A stretch of DNA of 64,000 nt, taken from Torulaspora globosa (Eukaryota; Ascomycota; Saccharomycetes; Saccharomycetales; Saccharomycetaceae). The stretch is taken from assembly GCF_014133895.1 (NCBI RefSeq), contig NC_050733.1, positions 1 through 64,000 on the forward strand. Reading direction: 5' to 3'. Below are positions 56,882 to 64,000 of this stretch, one piece after another; position 1 is the stretch's first letter, and every line of letters starts with the position of its first letter. Below the pieces are notes generated by a model. It saw nothing but the letters and a program-made list of their open reading frames with translations. It had not been told where the DNA came from and searched no databases. A program made the position numbers and the translations under genes.

Positions 56882-58228
56882 ATGGGGTGTGCAGCAAGCA
56901 GCAATCTGGCCGAGGACGAGAACGATCCGTTCCTGCAGGGCCAGCGGGCCAACGACTCGATCGAGCGGTCGATGCAACTGGAGAAGCAGAAGAGCAGAAA
57001 CGAGATCAAGCTGCTGTTGCTCGGGGCCGGCGAGTCCGGGAAGTCTACGGTGTTGAAGCAGCTGAGGCTGCTTCACAAGGGCGGGTTCACGCACCAGGAG
57101 CGGCTGCAGTACACGCAGGTGATATGGGCGGACGCGATACAGTCGATGAAGATCCTGGTGATACAGGCGAGGAAGCTGGGGATCGCGCTGGACTGCGACG
57201 ATCCCATGCGGCACCCGGAGCTGTTTGAATGCAAGCGGGTTCTGCTCAAGGCGAAGGCGCTGGAGTTTATCGATGCGGGCGTAGCGGGAGGGTCGGAGTT
57301 TCTGAGCGACTACGTCTTGAAGTACTCGGAGCGGTACGAGACCAAGAGAAGGGTGCAGAGCACCGGGGTGGCGAGGGCGTTCGACCCCGAGGACGCGGTG
57401 CGGCCTGCGGGCAGCACGCTGGACCTGCGAGAGATCTCGAAGAACCTGGAGGACGGGACCGCCGACGGGCAGATGTTCATCAAAGAGCAGCAGCCGCAGC
57501 CGCAGCGGGAGTGCTCGAACGAGGAAATCGCACAGGCGATGAAGCAGCTGTGGACAAGGGACCGCGGCATCAGACAGTGCTACGCGCGCTCGAACGAGTT
57601 CCAGCTCGAGGGCTCCGCAGGGTACTATTTCGACCATCTGGACAACTTTGCTCGTCCGGACTACGTTTGCTCGGACGAGGACATCCTGAAGGGCCGCATC
57701 AAGACCACGGGCATCACCGAGAGCGAGTTCACGATCGGGTCGTCGAAGTTCAGGGTGCTGGACGCCGGGGGACAGCGGTCCGAGAGAAAAAAGTGGATCC
57801 ACTGCTTCGAGGGGATCACCGCGGTGCTGTTTGTGCTCGCGATGAGCGAGTACGACCAGATGCTGTTCGAAGACGAGCGCGTGAACCGGATGCACGAGTC
57901 GATCATGCTGTTCGACACGCTGGTGAACTCGAAGTGGTTCCGCGACACGCCGTTCATCCTGTTCCTCAACAAGATGGACATCTTCGAGGAGAAGGTGAAG
58001 CGGATGCCCATCCGCAAGTACTTCCCGGACTTCCAGGGCCGCGTCGGCGACGTCGAAGCGGGCATCCAGTACTTCGAGAACATATTCCTGAGTCTCAACA
58101 GAAACAGCAACAAGCCCATCTACGTCAAGAGAACGTGTGCCACAGACACCCAGACGATGAAGTTCGTGCTCACCGCGGTCACCGATCTGATTACACAGCA
58201 GAATCTCAAGAAGTCTGGAATTATCTGA
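56882..58228 (+). CDS. GPA1: G protein alpha subunit of the pheromone pathway
   Basis: This 448-residue protein is Gpa1, which couples mating-pheromone receptors to Gbeta-gamma (Ste4-Ste18). It starts MGCAASSN, with Gly2 for myristoylation and Cys3 for palmitoylation. GTPase motifs are intact: P-loop GAGESGKS at 48-55, switch I IKTTGITESEF, switch II DAGGQRSERKKW, FLNKMDIFEEK and TCATDTQTMKF, ending KKSGII. The helical-domain insert typical of yeast Gpa1 is present (about residues 120-215). Third codon positions are almost all G or C, giving long false frames on both strands. Position after TIM10 corresponds to YHR005C. Confidence 0.97.
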   Translation: MGCAASSNLAEDENDPFLQGQRANDSIERSMQLEKQKSRNEIKLLLLGAGESGKSTVLKQLRLLHKGGFTHQERLQYTQVIWADAIQSMKILVIQARKLGIALDCDDPMRHPELFECKRVLLKAKALEFIDAGVAGGSEFLSDYVLKYSERYETKRRVQSTGVARAFDPEDAVRPAGSTLDLREISKNLEDGTADGQMFIKEQQPQPQRECSNEEIAQAMKQLWTRDRGIRQCYARSNEFQLEGSAGYYFDHLDNFARPDYVCSDEDILKGRIKTTGITESEFTIGSSKFRVLDAGGQRSERKKWIHCFEGITAVLFVLAMSEYDQMLFEDERVNRMHESIMLFDTLVNSKWFRDTPFILFLNKMDIFEEKVKRMPIRKYFPDFQGRVGDVEAGIQYFENIFLSLNRNSNKPIYVKRTCATDTQTMKFVLTAVTDLITQQNLKKSGII

Positions 58229-58233
58229 ACGCG

Positions 58234-58252
58234 CGCGCCTTACTAAGGCGCG
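58234..58252. promoter_or_regulatory. Perfect 8-bp inverted repeat enclosing a Yap1 site
   Basis: CGCGCCTT and AAGGCGCG flank the three bases ACT, forming a perfect hairpin just after the GPA1 stop. The loop and stem ends make TTACTAA (58240-58246), a classical Yap1 site, 123 bases upstream of SRX1. Srx1 is a Yap1 target in S. cerevisiae. It may act as a GPA1 terminator, an SRX1 activator site, or both. Confidence 0.55.
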
Positions 58253-58280
58253 GCGCTTCCAGCCCACAAACGACACAACA

Positions 58281-58288
58281 TATATAAA
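58281..58288 (+). promoter_or_regulatory. TATA box of SRX1
   Basis: TATATAAA lies 81 bases upstream of the SRX1 ATG, matching a stress-inducible TATA promoter. Confidence 0.55.
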
Positions 58289-58368
58289 CCGTTGCGCTCC
58301 AACAAGCACGTCCGACAAACAACGAGTCGTACCAAAGTAAAGCAAGCAAAGCAAGCAAGATCCACTAA

Positions 58369-58710
58369 ATGTCGCTGCAAACGCAGAACCTACACAAAGT
58401 TTCCGAGATCCCGCTCTCGCAGATCAAGAGACCCATTGCACCCGTGCTAGACGAACCCAAGATCGACTCCATGGAGACCACGCTCAAAACAAACGCGGAA
58501 CTGCCTCCGGTAGACGTGCTCCAGATGAAGAACAGCAAAGGTAGCGTGGTGAACTTTGCGTTTGGCGGTTGCCACCGTCTGCAAGCATACGATCGTCTCG
58601 CACGAGCCACCAACGGGGATCCCTTGGTACGTTGCAAGATTCTGCCCGCGACGCGCCAGCAGCTGGAGCTGTATCTAGGCTCGTCGCTCGCTGTGATCGA
58701 CGACGAGTGA
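58369..58710 (+). CDS. SRX1: Sulfiredoxin
   Basis: This 113-residue protein is sulfiredoxin, which uses ATP to reduce the sulfinic form of peroxiredoxin Tsa1 after peroxide stress. The active-site motif FGGCHRLQAY has its Cys at 68. The N-terminal SEIPLSQIKRPIAPVLDE and the central PPVDVLQMK segments are typical. It is slightly shorter than in S. cerevisiae (127). It lies between GPA1 and MDH1; the order CYT2-SRX1-MDH1-HOT13 is the YKL087-YKL084 order with GPA1 inserted. Confidence 0.96.
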   Translation: MSLQTQNLHKVSEIPLSQIKRPIAPVLDEPKIDSMETTLKTNAELPPVDVLQMKNSKGSVVNFAFGGCHRLQAYDRLARATNGDPLVRCKILPATRQQLELYLGSSLAVIDDE

Positions 58711-58711
58711 A

Positions 58712-58732
58712 CCGGCGCCGAGTCGGCGCCGG
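58712..58732. terminator. 21-base GC-rich perfect inverted repeat after SRX1 stop
   Basis: Arms of ten bases (CCGGCGCCGA and TCGGCGCCGG) flank one central G, starting one base after the SRX1 stop codon. Each arm contains the self-complementary hexamer GGCGCC. A transcript would fold into a very stable hairpin at the start of the 3'UTR. Calling it a terminator is a guess; yeast terminators are usually AT-rich. Confidence 0.4.
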
Positions 58733-58779
58733 GTCACGCACTGCGCGGTTAAAACGGCGGCGCACCAGGGGGTTTCTCC

Positions 58780-58792
58780 ATTGGTGCCCAAT
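58780..58792. promoter_or_regulatory. Paired opposite CCAAT boxes before MDH1
   Basis: ATTGG (58780-58784) and CCAAT (58788-58792) face each other within 13 bases, 76-88 bases upstream of MDH1 and just before an alternating TA stretch. CCAAT is the Hap2/3/4/5 core, and TCA-cycle genes are Hap targets. Confidence 0.45.
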
Positions 58793-58867
58793 ACATATAT
58801 ATACGCAGATGTAGACATGAGCGGGGCAATCTGCTTCTAAGACCCGGCCCCAGTAAGGGAAGCAACA

Positions 58868-59875
58868 ATGTTTAACAGAGTCGCCAGACGCGCATTCTCC
58901 ACCACAAGAGTCAATCCTTACAAAGTGACCGTGCTCGGCGCCGGCGGCGGGATCGGCCAGCCGCTCTCGCTGCTGCTCAAGCTGAACCACAAGGTCACGG
59001 ATCTCAGACTGTACGACCTGAGGGGCGCCAAGGGCGTTGCCGCGGACCTGTCGCACATCCCGACCAACTCCGTTGTGCGTGGGTTTGCTCCCGAGGAGCC
59101 CGACGCGCTGCACAGCGCCCTCGAGGGCGCCGACGTGGTGCTAATCCCCGCGGGCGTGCCCCGCAAGCCCGGCATGACTAGGGACGATCTGTTTGCCATC
59201 AACGCCGGGATCGTGCACGACCTGGCCTCCGCAGCCGCCGAGGAGGCTCCGAAGGCGGCGATCCTCGTCATCTCGAACCCGGTCAACTCCACCGTGCCTA
59301 TCGTGGCGCAGGTGTTCAAGGCCAAGGGCGTGTACGACGCGCGCAAGCTGTTTGGCGTCACGACGCTCGACTCGATCCGCGCGTCCCGGTTTATCTCCGA
59401 GGTCGCCGGGACCGACCCCACGCGCGAACACGTCAACGTGGTGGGCGGCCACTCCGGGATCACCATCATCCCGCTGCTGTCGCAGACGCGCCACCACGAG
59501 CTGACGCGCGAGCAGCGCGATGCACTCGTGCACCGCATCCAGTTCGGCGGTGACGAGGTCGTCAAGGCCAAGAACGGTGCGGGGTCCGCTACGCTGTCGA
59601 TGGCGCAGGCGGGCGCCAAGTTCGCGAACGCGGTGCTGTGCGGTCTTGCCGGCGAGCGCGACGTGATCGAGCCCGCCTACGTGGACTCGCCGCTGTACAA
59701 GTCTGAGGGCATCGAGTTCTTTGCGTCGCCCGTGACACTGGGCCCTCAGGGTGTAGAGAAAGTGCACTCGATCGGCGAGATCTCGTCCGAGGAGGAGGAA
59801 CTGCTGGCCAAGTGCAACGAGACCTTGAAGAAGAACATCGCAAAGGGCGTGGCGTTCGCAGAGCAGAAGAAATAG
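58868..59875 (+). CDS. MDH1: Mitochondrial malate dehydrogenase
   Basis: This 335-residue enzyme oxidises malate to oxaloacetate with NAD+ in the TCA cycle. A presequence ([14 protein letters not shown]) directs it to the matrix. The NAD motif GAGGGIGQP is at 24-32. Catalytic segments are [14 protein letters not shown] (substrate arginines), [21 protein letters not shown] and the His motif [10 protein letters not shown]. Length equals the S. cerevisiae enzyme (334). Codon use is extremely G/C-ending, even more than in GPA1. High expression could contribute, but the whole neighbourhood shares the bias. Confidence 0.97.
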   Translation: MFNRVARRAFSTTRVNPYKVTVLGAGGGIGQPLSLLLKLNHKVTDLRLYDLRGAKGVAADLSHIPTNSVVRGFAPEEPDALHSALEGADVVLIPAGVPRKPGMTRDDLFAINAGIVHDLASAAAEEAPKAAILVISNPVNSTVPIVAQVFKAKGVYDARKLFGVTTLDSIRASRFISEVAGTDPTREHVNVVGGHSGITIIPLLSQTRHHELTREQRDALVHRIQFGGDEVVKAKNGAGSATLSMAQAGAKFANAVLCGLAGERDVIEPAYVDSPLYKSEGIEFFASPVTLGPQGVEKVHSIGEISSEEEELLAKCNETLKKNIAKGVAFAEQKK

Positions 59876-60030
59876 AGTCGAGTTTATAGTATCGCCTGTA
59901 GTTAGTTATTCGCAAGTTTGATGATAGCCGCCTACGCTTAGTTTTTCTGGGTGTAAGGGTGCCAGCGGGCAGATATCACAGCGCGACAGCCTGGGCGTAG
60001 GCTTCTGCAGTGGCCAGCAGCAGGCGGGCG

Positions 60031-60375
60031 ATGGGCATACAGGTTCACGGCCAGTTAATTGATGATCAGTCGAGGTGCGTCCATTGGCACTCGGTGCTGG
60101 ACGTGGTCGCGCTCAGGTTCAAATGCTGCGATAGGTACTATGCGTGCTTCAGCTGCCACGAAGAGGATCTCGAGTCACGTGGACACAGTGTGCGGCGCTA
60201 CCATGTTAAGCGGGACCGACTGGCGAAGGTGGTTCTCTGTGGAGTGTGCCAGCTTGAGATGACGTTTGATGAGTATGTGGGTGCCGGGGACCTGCGGTGT
60301 CCCTCCTGCGGTGTCCAATTCAATCCGGGCTGCAAGTTGCATTACTCTTTGTATTTCGATGGAATAGATATATAA
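60031..60375 (+). CDS. HOT13: CHY zinc-finger protein of the mitochondrial intermembrane space
   Basis: This 114-residue protein has a full CHY-type zinc finger: CVHWHS, then KCCDRYYACFSCHEED, H in RRYHVKRD, CGVCQLEM, RCPSCGVQFNPGCKLHYSLYF. It matches Hot13 (YKL084W), which binds zinc and keeps Mia40 reduced and metal-free for the disulfide relay that folds small Tim proteins such as Tim10. The ATG at 60031 is used; an in-frame GTG lies upstream. It converges with AVO2 with only 22 bases between stop codons, so their 3'UTRs must overlap. Confidence 0.95.
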   Translation: MGIQVHGQLIDDQSRCVHWHSVLDVVALRFKCCDRYYACFSCHEEDLESRGHSVRRYHVKRDRLAKVVLCGVCQLEMTFDEYVGAGDLRCPSCGVQFNPGCKLHYSLYFDGIDI

Positions 60376-60397
60376 CGGGACCAAACAGTGGCGGCAG

Positions 60398-61486
60398 CTA
60401 CTGGGACCCTTGTAAACGTAGTTTTGTTATCGGGATGTTCAACAGGGACACTCTTCTTCGCGGCTCGTTTCTGGGCGATCCTGCCAGCGGCGAAGCGCTG
60501 GCTTCAGGGTTTGCGTCTGAGGCGTTGTCGTCCGGCGCGGGTGCGTCTTCATTCTTTGACGGCGATGCCTCCGCGGACGATCTGGTGATGTTTGTGGGCT
60601 TTCTATGCAGCGAGGAGCTTGAAGCGGAAAGAGAGGAATCTTTCGATGCGAGTCTCGACGGCAGCGGGGCGCCGGCGCCAGGAGACTTGTTGCTGCGTGT
60701 CGTGGAGGGCCTGCGACTAGGCGGGATTCTCGGCAGTTGCGGCGTTGGAGCCGGTTGCGAGTAGAGCGAGTATGGCGAATTCATCGTCAAGACCGGAGAT
60801 GGACCGTCGTCAAAAACGCCCTTGGAGGCCAGAACGGGCGTTCGGAAGGAGCTGTAGCTCGGCTTTCCCAGCACACCGGGCACTTGGGCATCTTTCAGCA
60901 TCTTGGCGTACACCTTGGCGAGATCAAACGTCTCAGCCACGTCGCTAGGCCTTAGGTCGTAGTTATTCTTGACGTTGTCACCCACAATCCTGCCATCAAA
61001 CACCAGTATCCGCATGCAGCTTATGCTGCCATACTGTAGACATATGTGGAGTGGGGTGTCTCCACCGTCGTCTTGGACATTCAGCTTGGCGCCAACTCCC
61101 ATCAACAGCCCTAGACATTGGTAGTGGTCGCGCATGCATGCAATGTGCACTGGAGTTCTTCCATGCTCTCCGGGCCGGTCGATGAATCGGGGGAAGTGCT
61201 GTAGCAGCAAGTGTGTGGTTTGCTCATGACCGTTCATCAACGCCAGATGGACGCAAGTGTTGCCCTTGAAAGTCGTCATTAGTTCTTGCTTGTCATGTCC
61301 CAGCTGAATTAGATAAACACACACCAGATATCTTCCATTGTATGAGGCATAATGTAGCGACGACCAGCCGTTGGATGGATCCACGTTTGTCAGATATTCG
61401 GGGAATCGTCGAAGCAGCCTCTTCACTATCAGCAGGTTTCCTTCAATGACTGCCTCCCGCAGCCTCACCGATGGATCACCAAGCAT
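60398..61486 (-). CDS. AVO2: TORC2 component Avo2 (ankyrin repeats)
   Basis: This 362-residue protein is Avo2, a non-essential TORC2 subunit. Ankyrin repeats fill the first 190 residues: VRLREAVIEGNLLIVKRLLRR, NGWSSLHYASYNGRYLVCVY, KGNTCVHLALMNGHEQTTHLL, RTPVHIACMRDHYQCLGLL and DTPLHICLQYGSISCMRIL. The second half is Ser/Pro-rich and disordered, and it ends with the conserved RRRVSLLNIPITKLR motif. S. cerevisiae Avo2 is 426 residues. The ATG at 61486 begins MLGDPSVRLRE, close to the S. cerevisiae N-terminus. It is divergent from UBX4, as in YMR068W-YMR067C. Confidence 0.96.
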   Translation of the reverse strand: MLGDPSVRLREAVIEGNLLIVKRLLRRFPEYLTNVDPSNGWSSLHYASYNGRYLVCVYLIQLGHDKQELMTTFKGNTCVHLALMNGHEQTTHLLLQHFPRFIDRPGEHGRTPVHIACMRDHYQCLGLLMGVGAKLNVQDDGGDTPLHICLQYGSISCMRILVFDGRIVGDNVKNNYDLRPSDVAETFDLAKVYAKMLKDAQVPGVLGKPSYSSFRTPVLASKGVFDDGPSPVLTMNSPYSLYSQPAPTPQLPRIPPSRRPSTTRSNKSPGAGAPLPSRLASKDSSLSASSSSLHRKPTNITRSSAEASPSKNEDAPAPDDNASDANPEASASPLAGSPRNEPRRRVSLLNIPITKLRLQGSQ

Positions 61487-61628
61487 CAACACAGCCAGCC
61501 CTGGGCTTCACTTCCTTAAGTGTGTGTAAGGCTAGTTGAAGAGATCGCGCATCCTTCGGATTTAAACAGGAGTCTTACTACAATTAGATGACAAAAGCGA
61601 CTGAACTGCACTAACGACGTCTCGTCAG

Positions 61629-62933
61629 ATGGCTACTGTATCGGTTAATTATAAGTTTTCGTCGTTCAGGGTTAAGGTGACACCAAACACTGTGATGAAT
61701 GATGTCCTATCAGAAAGTCTGAGCCACTTTAGACTGATCGAAAGTGAGTCGTCAAAACCCAAGACTCAATGGATCCTGGAGCATGATAAGAAGCCAGTGA
61801 CGTTGGATCTGCCCTGGAGGTTCCTTAACCTGAGTCCCGGAGTCAAGTTAGAACTGAAGGAAGGTGATCCCACGGTGACAGCGAACAAGATAGCGTCCGT
61901 TAGGATAAAGTTGCAGGTTATGGGCCATCCTACAGTGATAGAAACAATCAGGAGCACAGCAGATCTGAGAGATGTGCTGGATATCCTTGCATCGAAGCAT
62001 GGCTGGTCCATAAACCTGCTTGAATCCAAGTTACAAGTGGTCTCCAAAACCATTCCGTACGCCGAGCTCAGGGGATTGCATCTTGCTGATCTTGGAGTTA
62101 AGGATTCTGTGCTTCTGAGGTTGATAACGAAAGCTCCGTCTGAGCCAACTCAGCTGCCACCAACAGATAAACAATCGACAGCAGAGGAAAACGTCGACGA
62201 CAGAACTCCCGTCCCGGAGACTGAGGAAAACGTCGATGACAGAACTCCTGTTCTTGATACCGAGGAACCAGCCGGCAAGAAGCAGAGCTTGCACAAAGTG
62301 TCAGCATTTGTACCACCAGAAACGTCGATCACATCCAAGGTGCATAACGAGGTGGAAAATGATGATGATTACGAAATGACTGTGGATGAGGCAAGAGCAT
62401 ATCAAAAAATGCTCTCGAAACAAAGAGGTAACCTTGGTGGGCCTTTGCTATCGAAACGGCTTCGCCAGGCAAGAGAAGAAGTTCACAAGCGTGCAGTCAC
62501 CGAATGCGTTGTCAGGATTCGGTTTCCTGATCTCAATCACATCGAGGTTACTTTTAGGCCAGACGAAAATATGGACACAGTCTATAAAGTCGTTTCGGAA
62601 TCGATATTACCGGAACATTCAGAGTTCACGTTATCCCAGCCTCATCCATACATTACATATCCTAGGGATGAGAGAAAATTGGTAGACGACCTGGCTTTTG
62701 GCTCCAAAACACTGCTGGTGTTCAAGTCAGACAAAGAAGGTCCCTACCTCAGTAACGCTGTCTTGGAACAGGCAAAACAACTTGGGGAGGCCGACGATAT
62801 CCGATTGGACCAAATCAACCATAGAGCAGATACAAATGGCGTAGGTTTGAAAACTAAAACGAAATCCAAACCTTCATGGCAAGCATCAAAAATGGAAAAC
62901 GTACCAAAATGGCTCAGGCTGAACAAAAAATAG
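61629..62933 (+). CDS. UBX4: UBX-domain protein, Cdc48 cofactor (TUG/ASPL-like)
   Basis: This 434-residue protein is Ubx4, a Cdc48 partner acting in ubiquitin-dependent degradation. The N-terminal TUG ubiquitin-like domain starts VSVNYKFSSFRVKVTPNTVM, with a second ubiquitin-like stretch at about 90-165. The UBX domain begins near residue 294 (VVRIRFPDLNHIEVTF) and runs through PHPYITYPRDER. Between them lies an acidic linker with a 13-residue tandem duplication. S. cerevisiae Ubx4 has 416 residues. It converges on SOV1 with 28 bases between stop codons. Confidence 0.94.
   Translation: MATVSVNYKFSSFRVKVTPNTVMNDVLSESLSHFRLIESESSKPKTQWILEHDKKPVTLDLPWRFLNLSPGVKLELKEGDPTVTANKIASVRIKLQVMGHPTVIETIRSTADLRDVLDILASKHGWSINLLESKLQVVSKTIPYAELRGLHLADLGVKDSVLLRLITKAPSEPTQLPPTDKQSTAEENVDDRTPVPETEENVDDRTPVLDTEEPAGKKQSLHKVSAFVPPETSITSKVHNEVENDDDYEMTVDEARAYQKMLSKQRGNLGGPLLSKRLRQAREEVHKRAVTECVVRIRFPDLNHIEVTFRPDENMDTVYKVVSESILPEHSEFTLSQPHPYITYPRDERKLVDDLAFGSKTLLVFKSDKEGPYLSNAVLEQAKQLGEADDIRLDQINHRADTNGVGLKTKTKSKPSWQASKMENVPKWLRLNKK
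62184..62261 (+). repeat. 39-bp in-frame tandem duplication inside UBX4
   Basis: Two 39-base units (62184-62222 and 62223-62261) encode EENVDDRTPVPET and EENVDDRTPVLDT. They lie in the disordered linker and keep the frame. Confidence 0.9.
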
Positions 62934-62961
62934 TTGAATCTTTCGAAAAAGAAGATGCTAC

Positions 62962-64000
62962 TTATATGACTGAGTCCCTACTATGTACATTATCTATCAA
63001 TTCTTGCATATTCGAAGGCGAGAACTGCAGTTCTTCCAAGGCCTCCGAAACAAGGAAGAAATTTTTATCGTCTGGATATTTTTGTTTCTGCAGCAACAAA
63101 ATGTCTTCTATCAGTTTACTATAGTTATTGATCTCTTTAACTGTGCCCTCAGGTCCGAAATTATTCTTTGGTAGCTGATCAGAAAAGCCAGGTTCCGCGC
63201 CTGTCAATTGATCAAGAGTAGCCCGGCCCTTAAGCTGTCGCCGTTCAAGCATTATATGCTCTCTGTCCAATCCTTTCCTCAGATAATCCGATAAGTTTTT
63301 AGGAAATGAGAGACCGTGTACCTCTATCATTGCTGCCAGGATACCGGGGATGGCCTGCCAATCTCTTTTCTTCATGAAAGTCACCAAAATTGTGAAGTAC
63401 ATACGCTCATCAGGTAAAATATTATCATCGTTGACCATAGTGCGGAACAGTGTTCTTATCGAGAAATTCGGATGTACTTTAGTGGCTTTAACAATTTTTG
63501 AAGCGTTCTCCTTCCAAACTCCATAGTTCGATTTCATCTCGACAGTATGCAGTTCCCGAGCAAAAACGTAGTAATAACTTGAACAGAGCTTCCAAATTTC
63601 GGCGTATAAGCCCCTTGTTATATCGCGACGATTGTAAAAGCTAGTTCTGTCCGCATCTGGAGGGTTACTCTGTACTCTTTTCTCTTCCAGGATGCGATTG
63701 ATCAAAGTGAAAGAGTTCTCAAAATCATCAGACTGTCTATAAAACATCAGCAGCTTACTCAGAAAGACAGAATTATAAGGCACACCAAGAGAGCTCATCC
63801 TATCCAATATCTGGGAAACTTTCTTTTGATATGCCTCCCGCTGTTTCCTACGTCTCACCGCCTGCAGAGCATAATACTCAATAAATTCCGCGTAGTGATG
63901 AGCATTTGCTTCGGAGAAGAAGTGTTCATTCGAGCCAGCCTTATGTTGTCCACACTGTTTTGAAGCTTGTTCCATACTGGAGAGCACTTTCATTGCATCT
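62962..64000 (-). CDS. SOV1: Mitochondrial PPR-type protein Sov1, 3' part only
   Basis: The last 345 or so codons of a large gene are present. The frame is still open at the window edge (codons for Asp-Ala precede the first internal Met at 63993), so the 5' part is missing, not lost. The sequence has helical hairpin repeats of PPR type, for example VPYNSVFLSKLLMFYRQSDDFENSF and DERMYFTILVTFMKKRDWQAIPGIL. Position next to UBX4 and AVO2 matches YMR066W SOV1 (898 residues), a mitochondrial protein needed for expression of VAR1. The name rests mainly on synteny plus this repeat character. Confidence 0.85.
   Translation of the reverse strand, partial: DAMKVLSSMEQASKQCGQHKAGSNEHFFSEANAHHYAEFIEYYALQAVRRRKQREAYQKKVSQILDRMSSLGVPYNSVFLSKLLMFYRQSDDFENSFTLINRILEEKRVQSNPPDADRTSFYNRRDITRGLYAEIWKLCSSYYYVFARELHTVEMKSNYGVWKENASKIVKATKVHPNFSIRTLFRTMVNDDNILPDERMYFTILVTFMKKRDWQAIPGILAAMIEVHGLSFPKNLSDYLRKGLDREHIMLERRQLKGRATLDQLTGAEPGFSDQLPKNNFGPEGTVKEINNYSKLIEDILLLQKQKYPDDKNFFLVSEALEELQFSPSNMQELIDNVHSRDSVI

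Noticed and set aside
56846..58354. 502-codon open frame antisense to GPA1, and a 352-codon frame in another + frame (57229-58287)
   Set aside because: Both arise from the very high G/C content at third positions of GPA1. Their predicted proteins are Leu/Arg/His-rich without domains, and GPA1 itself is unmistakable.
59141..59767. 208-codon frame antisense to MDH1
   Set aside because: It is a GC-driven shadow of a well-conserved enzyme gene.

Overview
The window looks like a nuclear chromosome segment from a budding yeast of the family Saccharomycetaceae that did not go through the whole-genome duplication. Genes are compact, with no intron needed for any recognised gene, and nearly every protein in the right-hand 50 kb has a clear Saccharomyces cerevisiae counterpart. 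The main evidence for pre-duplication status is gene order. Orthologues from S. cerevisiae chromosome XI left (YKL025C to YKL011C) alternate with orthologues from chromosome IX right (YIR035/036C to YIR021W) in one series, which is how the ancestral order appears before it split into two sister regions. Pairs such as SPT23/MGA2 and CCE1/MRS1 each occur as one gene at the place expected for their common ancestor. I cannot name the species.

Positions 1-4400 hold no convincing gene. They contain a pyrimidine-rich tract, a diverged 0.5 kb direct repeat and small tandem duplications, and resemble subtelomeric DNA. Positions 4400-11800 hold four widely spaced accessory genes: an AKR7-like aldo-keto reductase, an AAD-type aryl-alcohol dehydrogenase, a haem-less FMN alpha-hydroxyacid oxidase of the lactate 2-monooxygenase type, and a YIR042C-like GNAT acetyltransferase. 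Each has a Yap1/AP-1-type site in its upstream region, which suggests a small stress or detoxification set.

Positions 12-53 kb carry the dense conserved block. It contains PAN3, a freshly decayed short-chain dehydrogenase, URA6 with an unusual membrane-anchor extension, SKA1, CDC16, LYS1, MAK11, SPT23/MGA2, RAM2, YVH1, MND2, MCO12, SWD2, HCS1, ATP7, PUT3, URB1, INA22, DAL81, ARC19, PRP40, SEC11, CCE1/MRS1 and an unrecognised 309-residue protein. The S. cerevisiae DAL allantoin cluster is absent from its place between MGA2 and YVH1.

Positions 53.5-60.4 kb form a second ancestral series mixing YKL088-YKL084 genes (CAB3, CYT2, SRX1, MDH1, HOT13) with YHR005 genes (TIM10, GPA1). GPA1 through MDH1 is a distinctly GC-rich island. 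The last 3.6 kb is the YMR066-068 block (AVO2, UBX4 and the 3' part of SOV1, which runs off the window).

Regulatory sequence agrees with the gene functions. Gcn4- and Lys14-like sites lie before LYS1, PAC and RRPE elements before the ribosome-biogenesis genes MAK11 and URB1, a pheromone response element before GPA1, a Yap1 site before SRX1, CCAAT boxes before MDH1, and Reb1 sites before several housekeeping genes. I recognised no tRNA, rRNA, transposon, LTR, CRISPR array or centromere.
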